The position numbers and the translations under genes are program-made. A stretch of 64,000 nucleotides of DNA, from the NCBI RefSeq assembly GCF_963677575.1, contig NZ_OY782038.1, forward strand, positions 558,001 to 622,000. Reading direction: 5' to 3'. Under the pieces are notes generated by a model. The model did not search any database. It had not been told where the DNA came from and saw nothing but the letters and a program-made list of their open reading frames with translations. Each line of letters begins with the position of its first letter. The stretch's first letter is position 1. Of this stretch, positions 9,449 through 17,647 are shown in pieces. Source of the stretch: an uncultured Draconibacterium sp. (GTDB lineage Bacteria > Bacteroidota > Bacteroidia > Bacteroidales > Prolixibacteraceae).

Positions 9449-10633
9449 ATGAAACACTATAACCAAGTAAACAAGGAACTACAAAAAGTCTTAACAAGTC
9501 AATGTTTCTCAAAATCAGTGGTTCTTAAAGAGCTTTTCAAATATTTGGTTGAAAAATCGGTAAAAGGTGAAGAGCTTCGGGAGATTGAAATTGCCTACGA
9601 AATTTTCGGAAAAAGACAAAGCCAGGAAAAAGAAAAGAACATACGTATTTACATTTTTAACCTGAGAAAAAAACTCAAGGAATATTATGCAAAGGAAGGT
9701 ACTAATGACGAAATTGTATTTTCCATTCCAAAAGGAAGTTACGAGGTTGACATTAAAGTCAATCGAAAACTCCTTTTTACAACACAAATAGCTAAACTGA
9801 GTCCTTACTTATTATTATTAAGCGCATTATTATTGACATTGACGTTGGTTGTTTACCAAGGAAAAAACAGATCTGAAATTACAAAAAGCTTTATTTGGAG
9901 CGACATTTACAAATCAGATTATCCACTGCTGATTGTGCTTGGCGACCATTATTTTGTGAAAGCCAGAAACACTTTGGGACAAATGGGAACTACGCGCTAC
10001 CTCAATATAAACTCTGACAAAGATTTTGAAGAACTTTTAACAACACTTCCTCCAACTCAGAACGATTTCCAAAAAACCTCTCAAACATATATTAATAAAC
10101 AAGCACCATTTGCCTTGTATAAGGTACTCAGTTTTCTTGGCGGCAACCAAATAGAGATTGATATGCGTTATTCGAGCGCCCTGCAATGGGAGCACTTAAC
10201 CAACAGAAATACCTTATTTATAGGATCGTATAAAACACAGGGGATTTTAAAAACAATATTTGAAAAAACAGGCATTTCATTTGATTCAGAAACGTCTGAA
10301 TTAAGCTATTTTCATGGCGATTCAATCGCTCTTTTTAGCACCAATACCGAAGAATTTCTGACTGAAGAATTTGCGTCACTAATTCATTTTAAAACCAGTG
10401 ATGGCCGAATTGTGATGGCGCTAATGTGCAATACCGATTTAGGAAATATTGCAACCATAAAATATCTTAGCCAGCCGGAAAACCTAAAGCAACTAAAACA
10501 ACTGCAGCAAAAATACCCACACTCTAACTTTAAAGCAATATTTGAAGTTAGTGGACAAAATCAAACCGATTTCCAAATCTCACTAAAAGAAATTGATCCG
10601 ATAGAGTTGGATATTGATAAAATCTGGCCATAA
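9449..10633 (+). CDS. Membrane-anchored winged-helix-like regulator
   Basis: The 394-residue product has an N-terminal domain of about 105 residues with the pattern LFKYLVEKS..GEELRE.EIA.EIFG, then IRIYIFNLRKKLKEYY and IPKGSYEV. That pattern resembles the OmpR-like DNA-binding domains fused to other modules in Acidobacteria and relatives. One transmembrane helix follows (about residues 116-137), then a C-terminal domain of about 255 residues that would lie outside the cytoplasm and that I cannot assign. This suggests a one-component sensor reading an envelope signal (inference). It is divergent from the Tat-exported Gfo/Idh gene, which is a plausible target. ATG 9449 fits the promoter at 9389-9418. 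Confidence 0.7.
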   Translation: MKHYNQVNKELQKVLTSQCFSKSVVLKELFKYLVEKSVKGEELREIEIAYEIFGKRQSQEKEKNIRIYIFNLRKKLKEYYAKEGTNDEIVFSIPKGSYEVDIKVNRKLLFTTQIAKLSPYLLLLSALLLTLTLVVYQGKNRSEITKSFIWSDIYKSDYPLLIVLGDHYFVKARNTLGQMGTTRYLNINSDKDFEELLTTLPPTQNDFQKTSQTYINKQAPFALYKVLSFLGGNQIEIDMRYSSALQWEHLTNRNTLFIGSYKTQGILKTIFEKTGISFDSETSELSYFHGDSIALFSTNTEEFLTEEFASLIHFKTSDGRIVMALMCNTDLGNIATIKYLSQPENLKQLKQLQQKYPHSNFKAIFEVSGQNQTDFQISLKEIDPIELDIDKIWP

Positions 10634-10689
10634 ATCATATGCCTCAGCATGTATTTTTGAAAATCAGGTTCATTATTTCCAATCTTCAA

Positions 10690-10719
10690 CTGCCATTTCC
10701 GATTAAACAATTACATTTG
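10690..10719 (+). promoter_or_regulatory. Probable promoter of the acyltransferase gene
   Basis: TACATTTG at 10712-10719 matches the -7 consensus. The -33 position 19 bases upstream reads CTG (10690-10692), one base off TTG. The leader would be about 55 nt. Confidence 0.5.
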
Positions 10720-10780
10720 CGCCTCAAAGCCGCAATTATTCGAGATTTTTTAGAAAACGATTGATATATAAAATCGTTGT

Positions 10781-11605
10781 ATGGAGCATATTGATTATAA
10801 TTCAGACTGGCGCAAAGTAGCGTCAACGATCTACAAAAAACCTACCGATTCCAAAATTTATGGCATGGTAGAATTGGATGTTACCGATATTGAGAAATAT
10901 ATTGCACAAAAAAGAAAAGAAGGCTTAAAAACCACACTCACCTATATTCTTACTTTAATTGTAGGGCGGGCAATTCGCAATGAGGTGCCCGAACTGAACA
11001 CCTATGTTAAGGGTTCGAAAATAGCCCAACGCAAACAGGTTGACGGCGTTGTAAGTGTTTTACTTGCCGGAGGAGAAATGGGATCGGTAAAGGTTGAAAA
11101 TGCTGATCAGCGCACCATTCAGGAAGTTACCGATGAAATTGCTGATCATATCCGCCAATCGCGGCAAGGAAACGAACGCGACGAAATGCAATCGAAGAAT
11201 ATGCTGGCCCGCGTTCCATGGCCTTTCCGAAAATGGCTGTTTCGCTTGTACCGTGTTCTTACTATTGATTGGGGAATTTCGTTACCTGGTATTGGTCTCG
11301 ATTCGAATAGTTTTGGCTCGTATGTAGTTTCAAATATTGGAACAGTTGGCCTTGATACCGGATATGGTTCGTTACTTCCTTCATCAAATGTATCGCTGGT
11401 TTTAATTTTGGGAACAATTCAAAACAAACCTGCGGTTGTAAACGGCGAAATCGTTCCGCGAAGGATCATGTTGCTTTCTGCAACACTCGACCATCGCGTA
11501 GTTGACGGTTCGCATGGAGGACGTTTATTCCGCCACATTAAATACCTGGTAAAAAATCCACATTTGCTTGAAGAAAAACCGGATGCGAATCTGGCTAAAT
11601 TTTAA
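10781..11605 (+). CDS. Stand-alone 2-oxoacid dehydrogenase-type acyltransferase domain
   Basis: The 274-residue product matches the catalytic domain of E2 acyltransferases, related to chloramphenicol acetyltransferase. It has the HRVVDG active-site motif (HxxxDG) near residue 240 and the preceding SNIGTVG-type strand. The lipoyl and E1/E3-binding domains of a true E2 are missing, so it is not a complete dehydrogenase component. No E1 or E3 gene is nearby. It probably transfers an acyl group from CoA to an unknown acceptor. It is monocistronic between two promoters. Confidence 0.8.
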   Translation: MEHIDYNSDWRKVASTIYKKPTDSKIYGMVELDVTDIEKYIAQKRKEGLKTTLTYILTLIVGRAIRNEVPELNTYVKGSKIAQRKQVDGVVSVLLAGGEMGSVKVENADQRTIQEVTDEIADHIRQSRQGNERDEMQSKNMLARVPWPFRKWLFRLYRVLTIDWGISLPGIGLDSNSFGSYVVSNIGTVGLDTGYGSLLPSSNVSLVLILGTIQNKPAVVNGEIVPRRIMLLSATLDHRVVDGSHGGRLFRHIKYLVKNPHLLEEKPDANLAKF

Positions 11606-11650
11606 GAAAAATATCCACTAAAATGTTGCAAAACATTTTGGATTAAATTT

Positions 11651-11670
11651 TTCCGTGTACGAACACGGAA
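11651..11670. promoter_or_regulatory. LacI-type palindromic operator
   Basis: TTCCGTGT and ACACGGAA flank a central aCGa, giving 18 symmetric bases out of 20 with a central CpG, the usual geometry of LacI-family operators. It overlaps the -33 region of the promoter for the regulator gene downstream, so autoregulation is the natural reading. Confidence 0.6.
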
Positions 11671-11676
11671 TCTTAG

Positions 11677-11684
11677 TATTTTTG
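11677..11684 (+). promoter_or_regulatory. -7 promoter element of the sugar-acid operon
   Basis: TATTTTTG matches TAnnTTTG. The -33 position (11655-11657) reads GTG rather than TTG and lies inside the operator palindrome. The predicted transcription start is near 11690. Confidence 0.55.
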
Positions 11685-11707
11685 TTTAGTTTTGGAAGTG
11701 ATTAACT

Positions 11708-11728
11708 GGGATTAAGAGAATTAATCCC
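11708..11728 (+). promoter_or_regulatory. 5' leader hairpin of the sugar-acid operon
   Basis: GGGATTAA (11708-11715) and TTAATCCC (11721-11728) form a perfect 8-bp stem with a GAGAA loop, close to the predicted 5' end of the transcript. There is no T-run, so it is a leader structure (stability or translation control) rather than a terminator. Confidence 0.5.
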
Positions 11729-11743
11729 GAAAACGAGAGCGCT

Positions 11744-12805
11744 ATCGAACTAAATAAACAAATACGAATTAAGGATATTGCCGAAAGAGCAAAGGTCTCT
11801 ATTGGAACTGTCGACAGGGTTTTGCACAACCGGGGCGAGGTTGCCGAAGCAACAAAAAAGAAGATTCTTGAAATTGTTAAAGAATTAAACTACCAGCCCA
11901 ATATTTTGGCAAGTACACTTGCCTCTAAAAAATCGGCCATATTTGCCTCACTACTCCCCCAACCTCCTGCGGGAGAAGGCTATTGGACAAAACCAATTAA
12001 AGGTATAAAAAAACGTATCTCGGAATTGCCGCAATACGGTTTACAAATTGAAGCGTTTACCTTTAACCAGACCGATTCAAAGAGTTTTGTTGAAGAAGCC
12101 AATAAAGTGCTCGCCATGAAACCCGACGGTGTTGTGCTGGCTCCCTTTTTCAAAAAAGAGGCTGCTGCTTTTATTGAAGAATTAAAAGAACTGGAAATAC
12201 CTTTTGTTTTTATCGATTCGAATATAAAAGATGTTGGGCAGATCAGTTACATCGGTCAGAATTCTTATCAAAGTGGACTGGTTTCAGGGAAATTGCTCGA
12301 CCTGATGTTGCCCGATGGAAACATTCTTGTTATTCATTTTGCAAAAGAGATGGATAATCAGAACCATTTGGTACAGCGTGAAATGGGTATTCACGACTGG
12401 TTTAAGCAAAAAAAGAATAACAACCACGATTTATTCACCATTGAAATTCCGGATACCAACTCGGATGCATGGATGGAAAAAGTAGAGCAAAGTATTTCAG
12501 AGAAAAATATTAAAGGAATTCTGGTCACCAATTCAAAAGTGTTTTACGTTGGCCGCTTACTTAAAAAACTAAAAATCAAAAACATAAAAGTAATCGGGCA
12601 CGACCTTATTGAAGAAAACATTAAATACCTGAAAGAAGATATGGTGCAGTTTCTTATCTGTCAGCGCCCCGAAGAACAAGGCTACAACTCGGTAAACAAA
12701 CTGTTTCGGAGCGTTGTACAAAAAAGGGAAATTCAGGAAGAAAGTTACACACCAATTGATATCGTAACCAAAGAAAACGTTGATTATTATAAAGAATTTA
12801 AATAA
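11744..12805 (+). CDS. LacI-family transcriptional regulator, non-canonical start
   Basis: The frame encodes a LacI helix-turn-helix (IRIKDIAERAKVSIGTVDRV, bases 11762-11821) followed by the hinge LNYQPNILASTLASKK and a periplasmic-binding-protein-like effector domain, about 350 residues. Oddly, no in-frame ATG, GTG or TTG precedes the HTH; the first, TTG 11822, would delete most of it. The frame is open back to the TGA at 11699-11701, so a non-standard start (ATC 11744, ATT 11720 or similar) or a sequence error must be assumed. The coordinate given is a guess. It heads the sugar-acid operon, six bases before the next gene, and probably represses it. Confidence 0.8.
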   Translation: MELNKQIRIKDIAERAKVSIGTVDRVLHNRGEVAEATKKKILEIVKELNYQPNILASTLASKKSAIFASLLPQPPAGEGYWTKPIKGIKKRISELPQYGLQIEAFTFNQTDSKSFVEEANKVLAMKPDGVVLAPFFKKEAAAFIEELKELEIPFVFIDSNIKDVGQISYIGQNSYQSGLVSGKLLDLMLPDGNILVIHFAKEMDNQNHLVQREMGIHDWFKQKKNNNHDLFTIEIPDTNSDAWMEKVEQSISEKNIKGILVTNSKVFYVGRLLKKLKIKNIKVIGHDLIEENIKYLKEDMVQFLICQRPEEQGYNSVNKLFRSVVQKREIQEESYTPIDIVTKENVDYYKEFK

Positions 12806-12810
12806 GAACT

Positions 12811-13662
12811 ATGCAAGCATTATCATTTAACGACTTAAAAGGCAAAGTATGCGTAATTACAGGAGGAGCTGGAGTGTTAGGCACTGCCATGGTAAAAGCC
12901 ATTGCTTCGGTTGGAACCAAAATTGCCATCGCCGATATCAATAAGGAAGTAGCTGACAAAGTAGCTGCAGAAATTGCTACCGAATCAGGAGCTGAGGTAA
13001 TTGGCGTTGAGGCCAATGTACTTGATAAAAGTTCGCTTGAAAAAGCCAAAGCTGAAATCAACGAAAAGCTGGGATCAATCGATATTTTGATAAACGGCGC
13101 AGGAGGAAACAGTCCGCAAGCCACTACAAAAGTTGAAACGATAACCGAAGACAACATTGATAATCTTGAGGATACTTTCTATGGTTTGGAAATGGAGGGC
13201 TTCGACAAGGTTTTTGCCCTGAATTTTAAAGGCACGTTGCTACCGACAATGGTTTTTACGCGCGATATGCTTGCCCATAGAAAAGGTGTAGTACTAAATG
13301 TTTCATCGATGAACTCGTATAAACCGCTGACAAAAATTCCTGCTTACTCAGCGGCAAAAGCATCTATTAATAATTTTACCGAGTGGTTATCGGTTCACCT
13401 TGCCAAAGTTGGAATTCGTGTAAATGCCATTGCGCCCGGATTTTTTATTACCAACCAAAATCGTTTTTTGGTAACAGATGAAAAAACTGGCAACTACTCC
13501 CCCCGCGGACAAAAAATTGTTAACAATACGCCAATGGGAAAATTCGGAGAGCCGGAAGATCTGCAAGGTGCAACACTTTTCCTAATCTCTGATATTTCAA
13601 ACTTTATTACCGGAATTGTTATTCCTGTAGATGGCGGATACAGCGCATTTGGTGGCGTTTAA
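12811..13662 (+). CDS. SDR oxidoreductase, D-mannonate/fructuronate type
   Basis: The 283-residue short-chain dehydrogenase has TGGAGVLG (17-24) for the nucleotide, NGAGG (95-99), a catalytic Ser near 165-166 and YSAAK (Tyr179, Lys183). The tail PVDGGYSAFGGV and the segment RVNAIAPGFFITNQNR resemble the SDR-type D-mannonate oxidoreductases (UxuB/YjmF-like), which interconvert D-fructuronate and D-mannonate with NAD(P)H. Its position between a LacI regulator and a sugar kinase supports sugar-acid metabolism. The exact substrate is inferred; a 2-keto-3-deoxygluconate-type dehydrogenase is possible. Confidence 0.8.
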   Translation: MQALSFNDLKGKVCVITGGAGVLGTAMVKAIASVGTKIAIADINKEVADKVAAEIATESGAEVIGVEANVLDKSSLEKAKAEINEKLGSIDILINGAGGNSPQATTKVETITEDNIDNLEDTFYGLEMEGFDKVFALNFKGTLLPTMVFTRDMLAHRKGVVLNVSSMNSYKPLTKIPAYSAAKASINNFTEWLSVHLAKVGIRVNAIAPGFFITNQNRFLVTDEKTGNYSPRGQKIVNNTPMGKFGEPEDLQGATLFLISDISNFITGIVIPVDGGYSAFGGV

Positions 13663-13763
13663 CGAGTAATTATAAAGTTTTGCCAGACAAGAAAGTAGTT
13701 TGTAAAAGCAAAAAATCACCCAGCTACCAAGACAACTTATTGTAGTACAGAAAATCAAAAAAT

Positions 13764-14837
13764 ATGAAACTGAAACAAAATTGTAAATATGCTATGCTGG
13801 TTCCCACAAGTATGGGAACACGCATCACTCCTGAAAACGGGCAACCGGTGCATTCAAGCGATAAATTCACATTGTACGCTACCAGTGCCGAAACCAATGT
13901 TGCAAGTATTTCATCGTATCTGGGATTGCCGGTAAAAGTGTTAACCACTTTTGTAAAAGACAGTCCCATCGCAAAATTTATACAAAGCAATTTAAAAGCA
14001 CGCCACATGGATTATGAAGGCCCGGAGTTAGAGCAAGGAAATCCGTGGGGTTACCGTCATCAGATAAACATTGCCGACAGTGGATACGGTAGCCGCGGAC
14101 CACGCGTTTTTAACGACCGTGCCGGTGAGGTTGGCCGCACTTTAAATGTAAAAGACTTTGATCTGGAACGTATTTTTGGCGAAGAAGGTGTACAGATCGT
14201 ACACTTATCGGGCTTGATCGGAGCTTTGTCTCCTGAGACTACGCAGTTCTGCCTTGAAGTTGCAAGAGCCGCAAAAAAACATGGCACAAAAATCTCATTC
14301 GATCTGAACTACCGGGCTTCATTCTGGAAAGGTCGCGAAGAACAGCTTCGAAAAGACTTTACTGAGATTGCATCGGTTTCTGATATTCTTATCGGAAACG
14401 AAGAAGATTTCCAACTATGTTTTGGTATTGAAGGCCCGGCAGCAGGTGGCGAAGGACTGAACGCTAAAATTGATGGTTTTAAAGGACTTATCACCCGCGT
14501 AAAAGAGACATTTCCTAACGCTTCCGTTTTTGCAACAACACTTCGCGAAGTTATTAGCGTAAACGAACACCTTTGGGGAGCTATTATGCTGGAAGACAAT
14601 AACTGGCATGTGGTTGAACCGCGAACCATTCGCGTACTCGACCGTATTGGCGGTGGCGACGGTTTTGTTGGCGGAATGTTATACGGAATTTTAAAAGACT
14701 GGGAACCGGAAAAATGGCCACAATTTGGATGGGCAACCGGAGCCCTGGCAACAACATTTTTAACCGACTACGCCCAACCTGCCGATGAAGAACAGGTTTG
14801 GAGTGTTTGGGGCGGTAATGCACGCGTTAAACGCTAA
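13764..14837 (+). CDS. PfkB-family sugar or sugar-acid kinase
   Basis: The 357-residue ribokinase-fold protein has the ATP/phosphoryl-transfer motif as GGGDGFVGG near residues 295-303, with the catalytic Asp in it; the commoner form is GAGD. The N-terminal substrate half contains SAETNVA and the middle has ISFDLNYR, both typical of KDG/fructose-type PfkB kinases. Annotation pipelines would probably say 2-dehydro-3-deoxygluconokinase. With no KDPG aldolase nearby and gnd downstream, phosphorylation of gluconate is an alternative. A 101-base gap separates it from the SDR, and 25 bases from the LarA-like gene. Confidence 0.8.
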   Translation: MKLKQNCKYAMLVPTSMGTRITPENGQPVHSSDKFTLYATSAETNVASISSYLGLPVKVLTTFVKDSPIAKFIQSNLKARHMDYEGPELEQGNPWGYRHQINIADSGYGSRGPRVFNDRAGEVGRTLNVKDFDLERIFGEEGVQIVHLSGLIGALSPETTQFCLEVARAAKKHGTKISFDLNYRASFWKGREEQLRKDFTEIASVSDILIGNEEDFQLCFGIEGPAAGGEGLNAKIDGFKGLITRVKETFPNASVFATTLREVISVNEHLWGAIMLEDNNWHVVEPRTIRVLDRIGGGDGFVGGMLYGILKDWEPEKWPQFGWATGALATTFLTDYAQPADEEQVWSVWGGNARVKR

Positions 14838-14862
14838 TCGTTTATTAAAAAATCAGATCAAA

Positions 14863-16149
14863 ATGATATATTTCGAAAAAGGATCTACCGAAACAGCCTT
14901 AAATGGTGCCGACCTGAGAGATGGCCTGTTTGAAGCATTCGAAAAAATGGGAGCTAAACAAAAAGTGTTGGCCATTCCACCGGATTACACGCGTCTTCCC
15001 TCGCGGGCAGGTGAACTCACGGAATTTACCTGGGAGTATTTTGGGGAACGATTAACCGATGTGCTTCCTGCGTTGGGCACACACACGCCTATGACGATGG
15101 AACAAATAAGCCACATGTTTGGGAAAATGCCAACCGAGCTGATTCGCGAACACGACTGGAGAAACGATGTAATTACATTGGGGACGGTTCCGGCTGAATT
15201 TATAAAAGAAGTTTCGGAAGGAGCTGTTGATTATTCGTGGCCGGCGCAGGTAAACAAAATTCTTGTTGAAGGTAATTACGATCTGATTTTATCTATTGGT
15301 CAGGTTGTTCCGCACGAAGTGGTTGGAATGGCCAATTATAATAAAAATATATTTGTAGGAACCGGTGGTGCTGAAGGCATTAATAAAAGCCATTACATTG
15401 GCGCGGCGTACGGCATGGAGCGGATGATGGGGCGTGCAGACACACCGGTGAGAAAGGTATTTAATTATGCTTCGGAGAATTTTTCAAACCACCTGCCTAT
15501 TGTTTATGTGCAAACTGTTGTTGGTTTAAACAAAAATGGCAAACTGCAAACATACGGGCTCTTTATCGGCGACGACTTCGAAGTTTTTGATAAAGCGGCA
15601 AAACTTTCGCTGGAAGTAAACTTTGAAATGGTAGAAAAACCAATTAAGAAGGCTGTGGTTTGGCTCGATCCTACCGAATTTAAAAGTACCTGGTTGGGCA
15701 ATAAAAGTATTTACCGCACACGCATGGCTTTAGCCGATGGTGCTGAGTTAATTGTTTTGGCGCCGGCACTGAAAGAATTTGGCGAAGATCCGCAAATCGA
15801 CAAATTAATCCGTAAATACGGCTACTTTGGCACTCCTCACACCTTGAAATTGGTAAAAGAGAATGAAGATCTGCAAAACAACCTGGGCGCTGCTGCCCAT
15901 TTAATTCACGGCTCTTCCGAAGGACGTTTCAATATCACCTATTGCCCGGGAAAAGGGAAAGAAAATGTAACACAGCAGGAAATTGAAAGTGTTGGATTTA
16001 AGTATAGCGATTATGATGAAGTAACTGCCAAATATGATCCGAAAAAGTTAAAAGACGGAGTTAATATCATGCCGGATGGCGAAGAAATTTTTTATATTTC
16101 AAATCCTGCAATTGGACTGTGGGCATACCGCGAACGGTTTAATTATTAA
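14863..16149 (+). CDS. LarA-like nickel-pincer epimerase, sugar-acid type
   Basis: The 428-residue product belongs to the lactate-racemase LarA (DUF2088) superfamily. GTHTPMT places a His at 74. PHEVVGMANYNK gives His151 and Lys161, and His177 lies in NKSH. The His-10-Lys-16-His spacing equals that of Lactiplantibacillus plantarum LarA (His174, Lys184, His200), where Lys binds the nickel-pincer cofactor covalently and His200 ligates nickel. ATG 14863 (MIYFEKGS) is preferred over upstream starts that overlap the kinase gene. Neighbours suggest 2-epimerisation of mannonate/gluconate. The cofactor genes larB, larC and larE are not in the window. Confidence 0.8.
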   Translation: MIYFEKGSTETALNGADLRDGLFEAFEKMGAKQKVLAIPPDYTRLPSRAGELTEFTWEYFGERLTDVLPALGTHTPMTMEQISHMFGKMPTELIREHDWRNDVITLGTVPAEFIKEVSEGAVDYSWPAQVNKILVEGNYDLILSIGQVVPHEVVGMANYNKNIFVGTGGAEGINKSHYIGAAYGMERMMGRADTPVRKVFNYASENFSNHLPIVYVQTVVGLNKNGKLQTYGLFIGDDFEVFDKAAKLSLEVNFEMVEKPIKKAVVWLDPTEFKSTWLGNKSIYRTRMALADGAELIVLAPALKEFGEDPQIDKLIRKYGYFGTPHTLKLVKENEDLQNNLGAAAHLIHGSSEGRFNITYCPGKGKENVTQQEIESVGFKYSDYDEVTAKYDPKKLKDGVNIMPDGEEIFYISNPAIGLWAYRERFNY

Positions 16150-16169
16150 TAAAGAAACAGACCGCAAAA

Positions 16170-17180
16170 TTGAATACTAACAGCAAAAAAAACATCAACT
16201 GGGGAATAATCGGTGTAGGCAATGTAACGGAAGTGAAAAGTGGTCCGGCTTTCTACAAGGTAGAAAACTCAAAACTGGTTGCCGTCATGCGCCGAAATGC
16301 AGAAAAAGCTGAAGATTATGCCCGCCGTCATGATGTTCCCAAATGGTATAACGATGGATCAGAATTGATAAACGATCCTGACGTGGATGCGGTATATATT
16401 GCCACTCCTCCAGATACACATGCTTCGTACGCCATTGAAGCACTAAAAGCCGGCAAACCGGTTTACGTTGAAAAACCAATGGCGCGCAATTATTCCGAAT
16501 GTTTGAAAATGCTAAAAGTTGCTGAAGAAACAAATACACCGCTGTGGGTGGCCTATTACCGGCGAACTTTGCCTGCTTTTTTAAAAGTAAAAGAGCTGAT
16601 TGAGAAAGGAACTATTGGCAAACCTTTAATGGTAAATATTAAACTCTACAAACAAGCTCCCGAAGCCGATCAGAAACCGAAGGAAATGCGTTGGCATGTT
16701 TTTCCTGAGATTGCTGGTGGCGGCTATTTTTTCGATCTTGCCTCGCACCAATTGGATTACCTTGATTTTGTTTTTGGAGAAATCACCGAGGTAAAAGGAC
16801 AAGCAGTTAATCAGGCCGGCCTTTATCCTGCCGAAGATACAGTGACAGGAGTTTGGAAACACGAATCAGGAGTTGTGGGAACCGGAAGTTGGTGTTTTGT
16901 TGTTGATGAAAAATCGGTGGAAGATTATATTCAAATTGTCGGAGAAAAAGGCGAAATTTGTTTGCCTTGTTTCACGCATGGCGACGTTATTGTAAAAAAC
17001 CAAAAAGGAACGGAAAAGCTAAGTTTTGATAATCCGCAGCACATCTCGCAAAACCTCGTTGAACAGGTTGTAAATGAATTATTGGGAAATGGCAAATGTG
17101 TGAGCACCGGCGAATCGGCAGCCCGCACCAGTTGGGTACTTGACGAGATGGTTAAAGATTACTACAATCGACCACAGTAG
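16170..17180 (+). CDS. Gfo/Idh/MocA family dehydrogenase (cytosolic)
   Basis: The 336-residue product has the Rossmann motif GIIGVGNVTE near residue 13, IATPPDTHA near 75 and VEKPMA near 102, with the family's C-terminal beta-sheet domain and a SHQLDYLDF segment. There is no signal peptide, unlike the Tat-exported relative at 7906. The start is TTG 16170, the only plausible one, since no ATG or GTG lies upstream and the next Met is inside the Rossmann fold. It lies 20 bases after the LarA-like gene. It probably oxidises a sugar or inositol-like substrate with NAD(P); the substrate is unknown. Confidence 0.82.
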   Translation: MNTNSKKNINWGIIGVGNVTEVKSGPAFYKVENSKLVAVMRRNAEKAEDYARRHDVPKWYNDGSELINDPDVDAVYIATPPDTHASYAIEALKAGKPVYVEKPMARNYSECLKMLKVAEETNTPLWVAYYRRTLPAFLKVKELIEKGTIGKPLMVNIKLYKQAPEADQKPKEMRWHVFPEIAGGGYFFDLASHQLDYLDFVFGEITEVKGQAVNQAGLYPAEDTVTGVWKHESGVVGTGSWCFVVDEKSVEDYIQIVGEKGEICLPCFTHGDVIVKNQKGTEKLSFDNPQHISQNLVEQVVNELLGNGKCVSTGESAARTSWVLDEMVKDYYNRPQ

Positions 17181-17201
17181 GCACATTAGAACACATAAGT
17201 T

Positions 17202-17618
17202 ATGATGACTCAAAAAATTGTAAATGCGATAACATATGATATAATAGGATGTGCTATTGAGGTTCATAAAGAACTGGGGCCAGGCCTCTTAGAAAGTGTT
17301 TACGAAAAGTGTCTTGCTCACGTCTTACAAGAAAATGGGATGAAAGTGGAGTGTCAAAAAGCTGTCCCTATTAATTTTAGAGGATTAAAAATAGACGCTG
17401 ATCTAAGGTTCGATATTCTGGTGGAAGATTTAATCGTTCTTGAACTGAAAGCAGTTCAAGAAGTTCTCCCCATACATGAAGCCCAGCTACTAACCTATTT
17501 GAAACTCTTAGAAAAGCCGAAAGGAATATTGATAAATTTTAATTGTACTAATATTTATAAAGAAGGACAAAAAACATTTGTAACAGAACACTATAGGAAG
17601 TTACCGAAAGGAAACTAA
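17202..17618 (+). CDS. GxxExxY family protein
   Basis: The 138-residue product has the signature GPGLLESVYE (GxxExxY) near residues 26-35, then conserved LRFDILVEDLIVLELKAV with the D..(x)..ELK pattern of PD-(D/E)XK-like folds. Many family members occur as orphans in unrelated operons, and their role is not established. It sits 21 bases after the Gfo/Idh gene, and its stop overlaps a possible start (TAATG at 17616-17620) of the next frame. By eye its codon use looks more AT-rich than its neighbours, which would fit a recent insertion. Confidence 0.85.
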   Translation: MMTQKIVNAITYDIIGCAIEVHKELGPGLLESVYEKCLAHVLQENGMKVECQKAVPINFRGLKIDADLRFDILVEDLIVLELKAVQEVLPIHEAQLLTYLKLLEKPKGILINFNCTNIYKEGQKTFVTEHYRKLPKGN

Positions 17619-17647
17619 TGATACCTATTGTGCCTAATGTGGTGAAA

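Noticed and set aside
10781..11605. Complete E2 component of a 2-oxoacid dehydrogenase complex
   Set aside because: No lipoyl or peripheral-subunit-binding domain and no E1/E3 neighbours, only the acyltransferase core.
11744..12805. LacI gene as a pseudogene
   Set aside because: The HTH, hinge and effector domain are intact in one frame with no internal stop, and an operator and promoter lie in front; only the start codon is abnormal.
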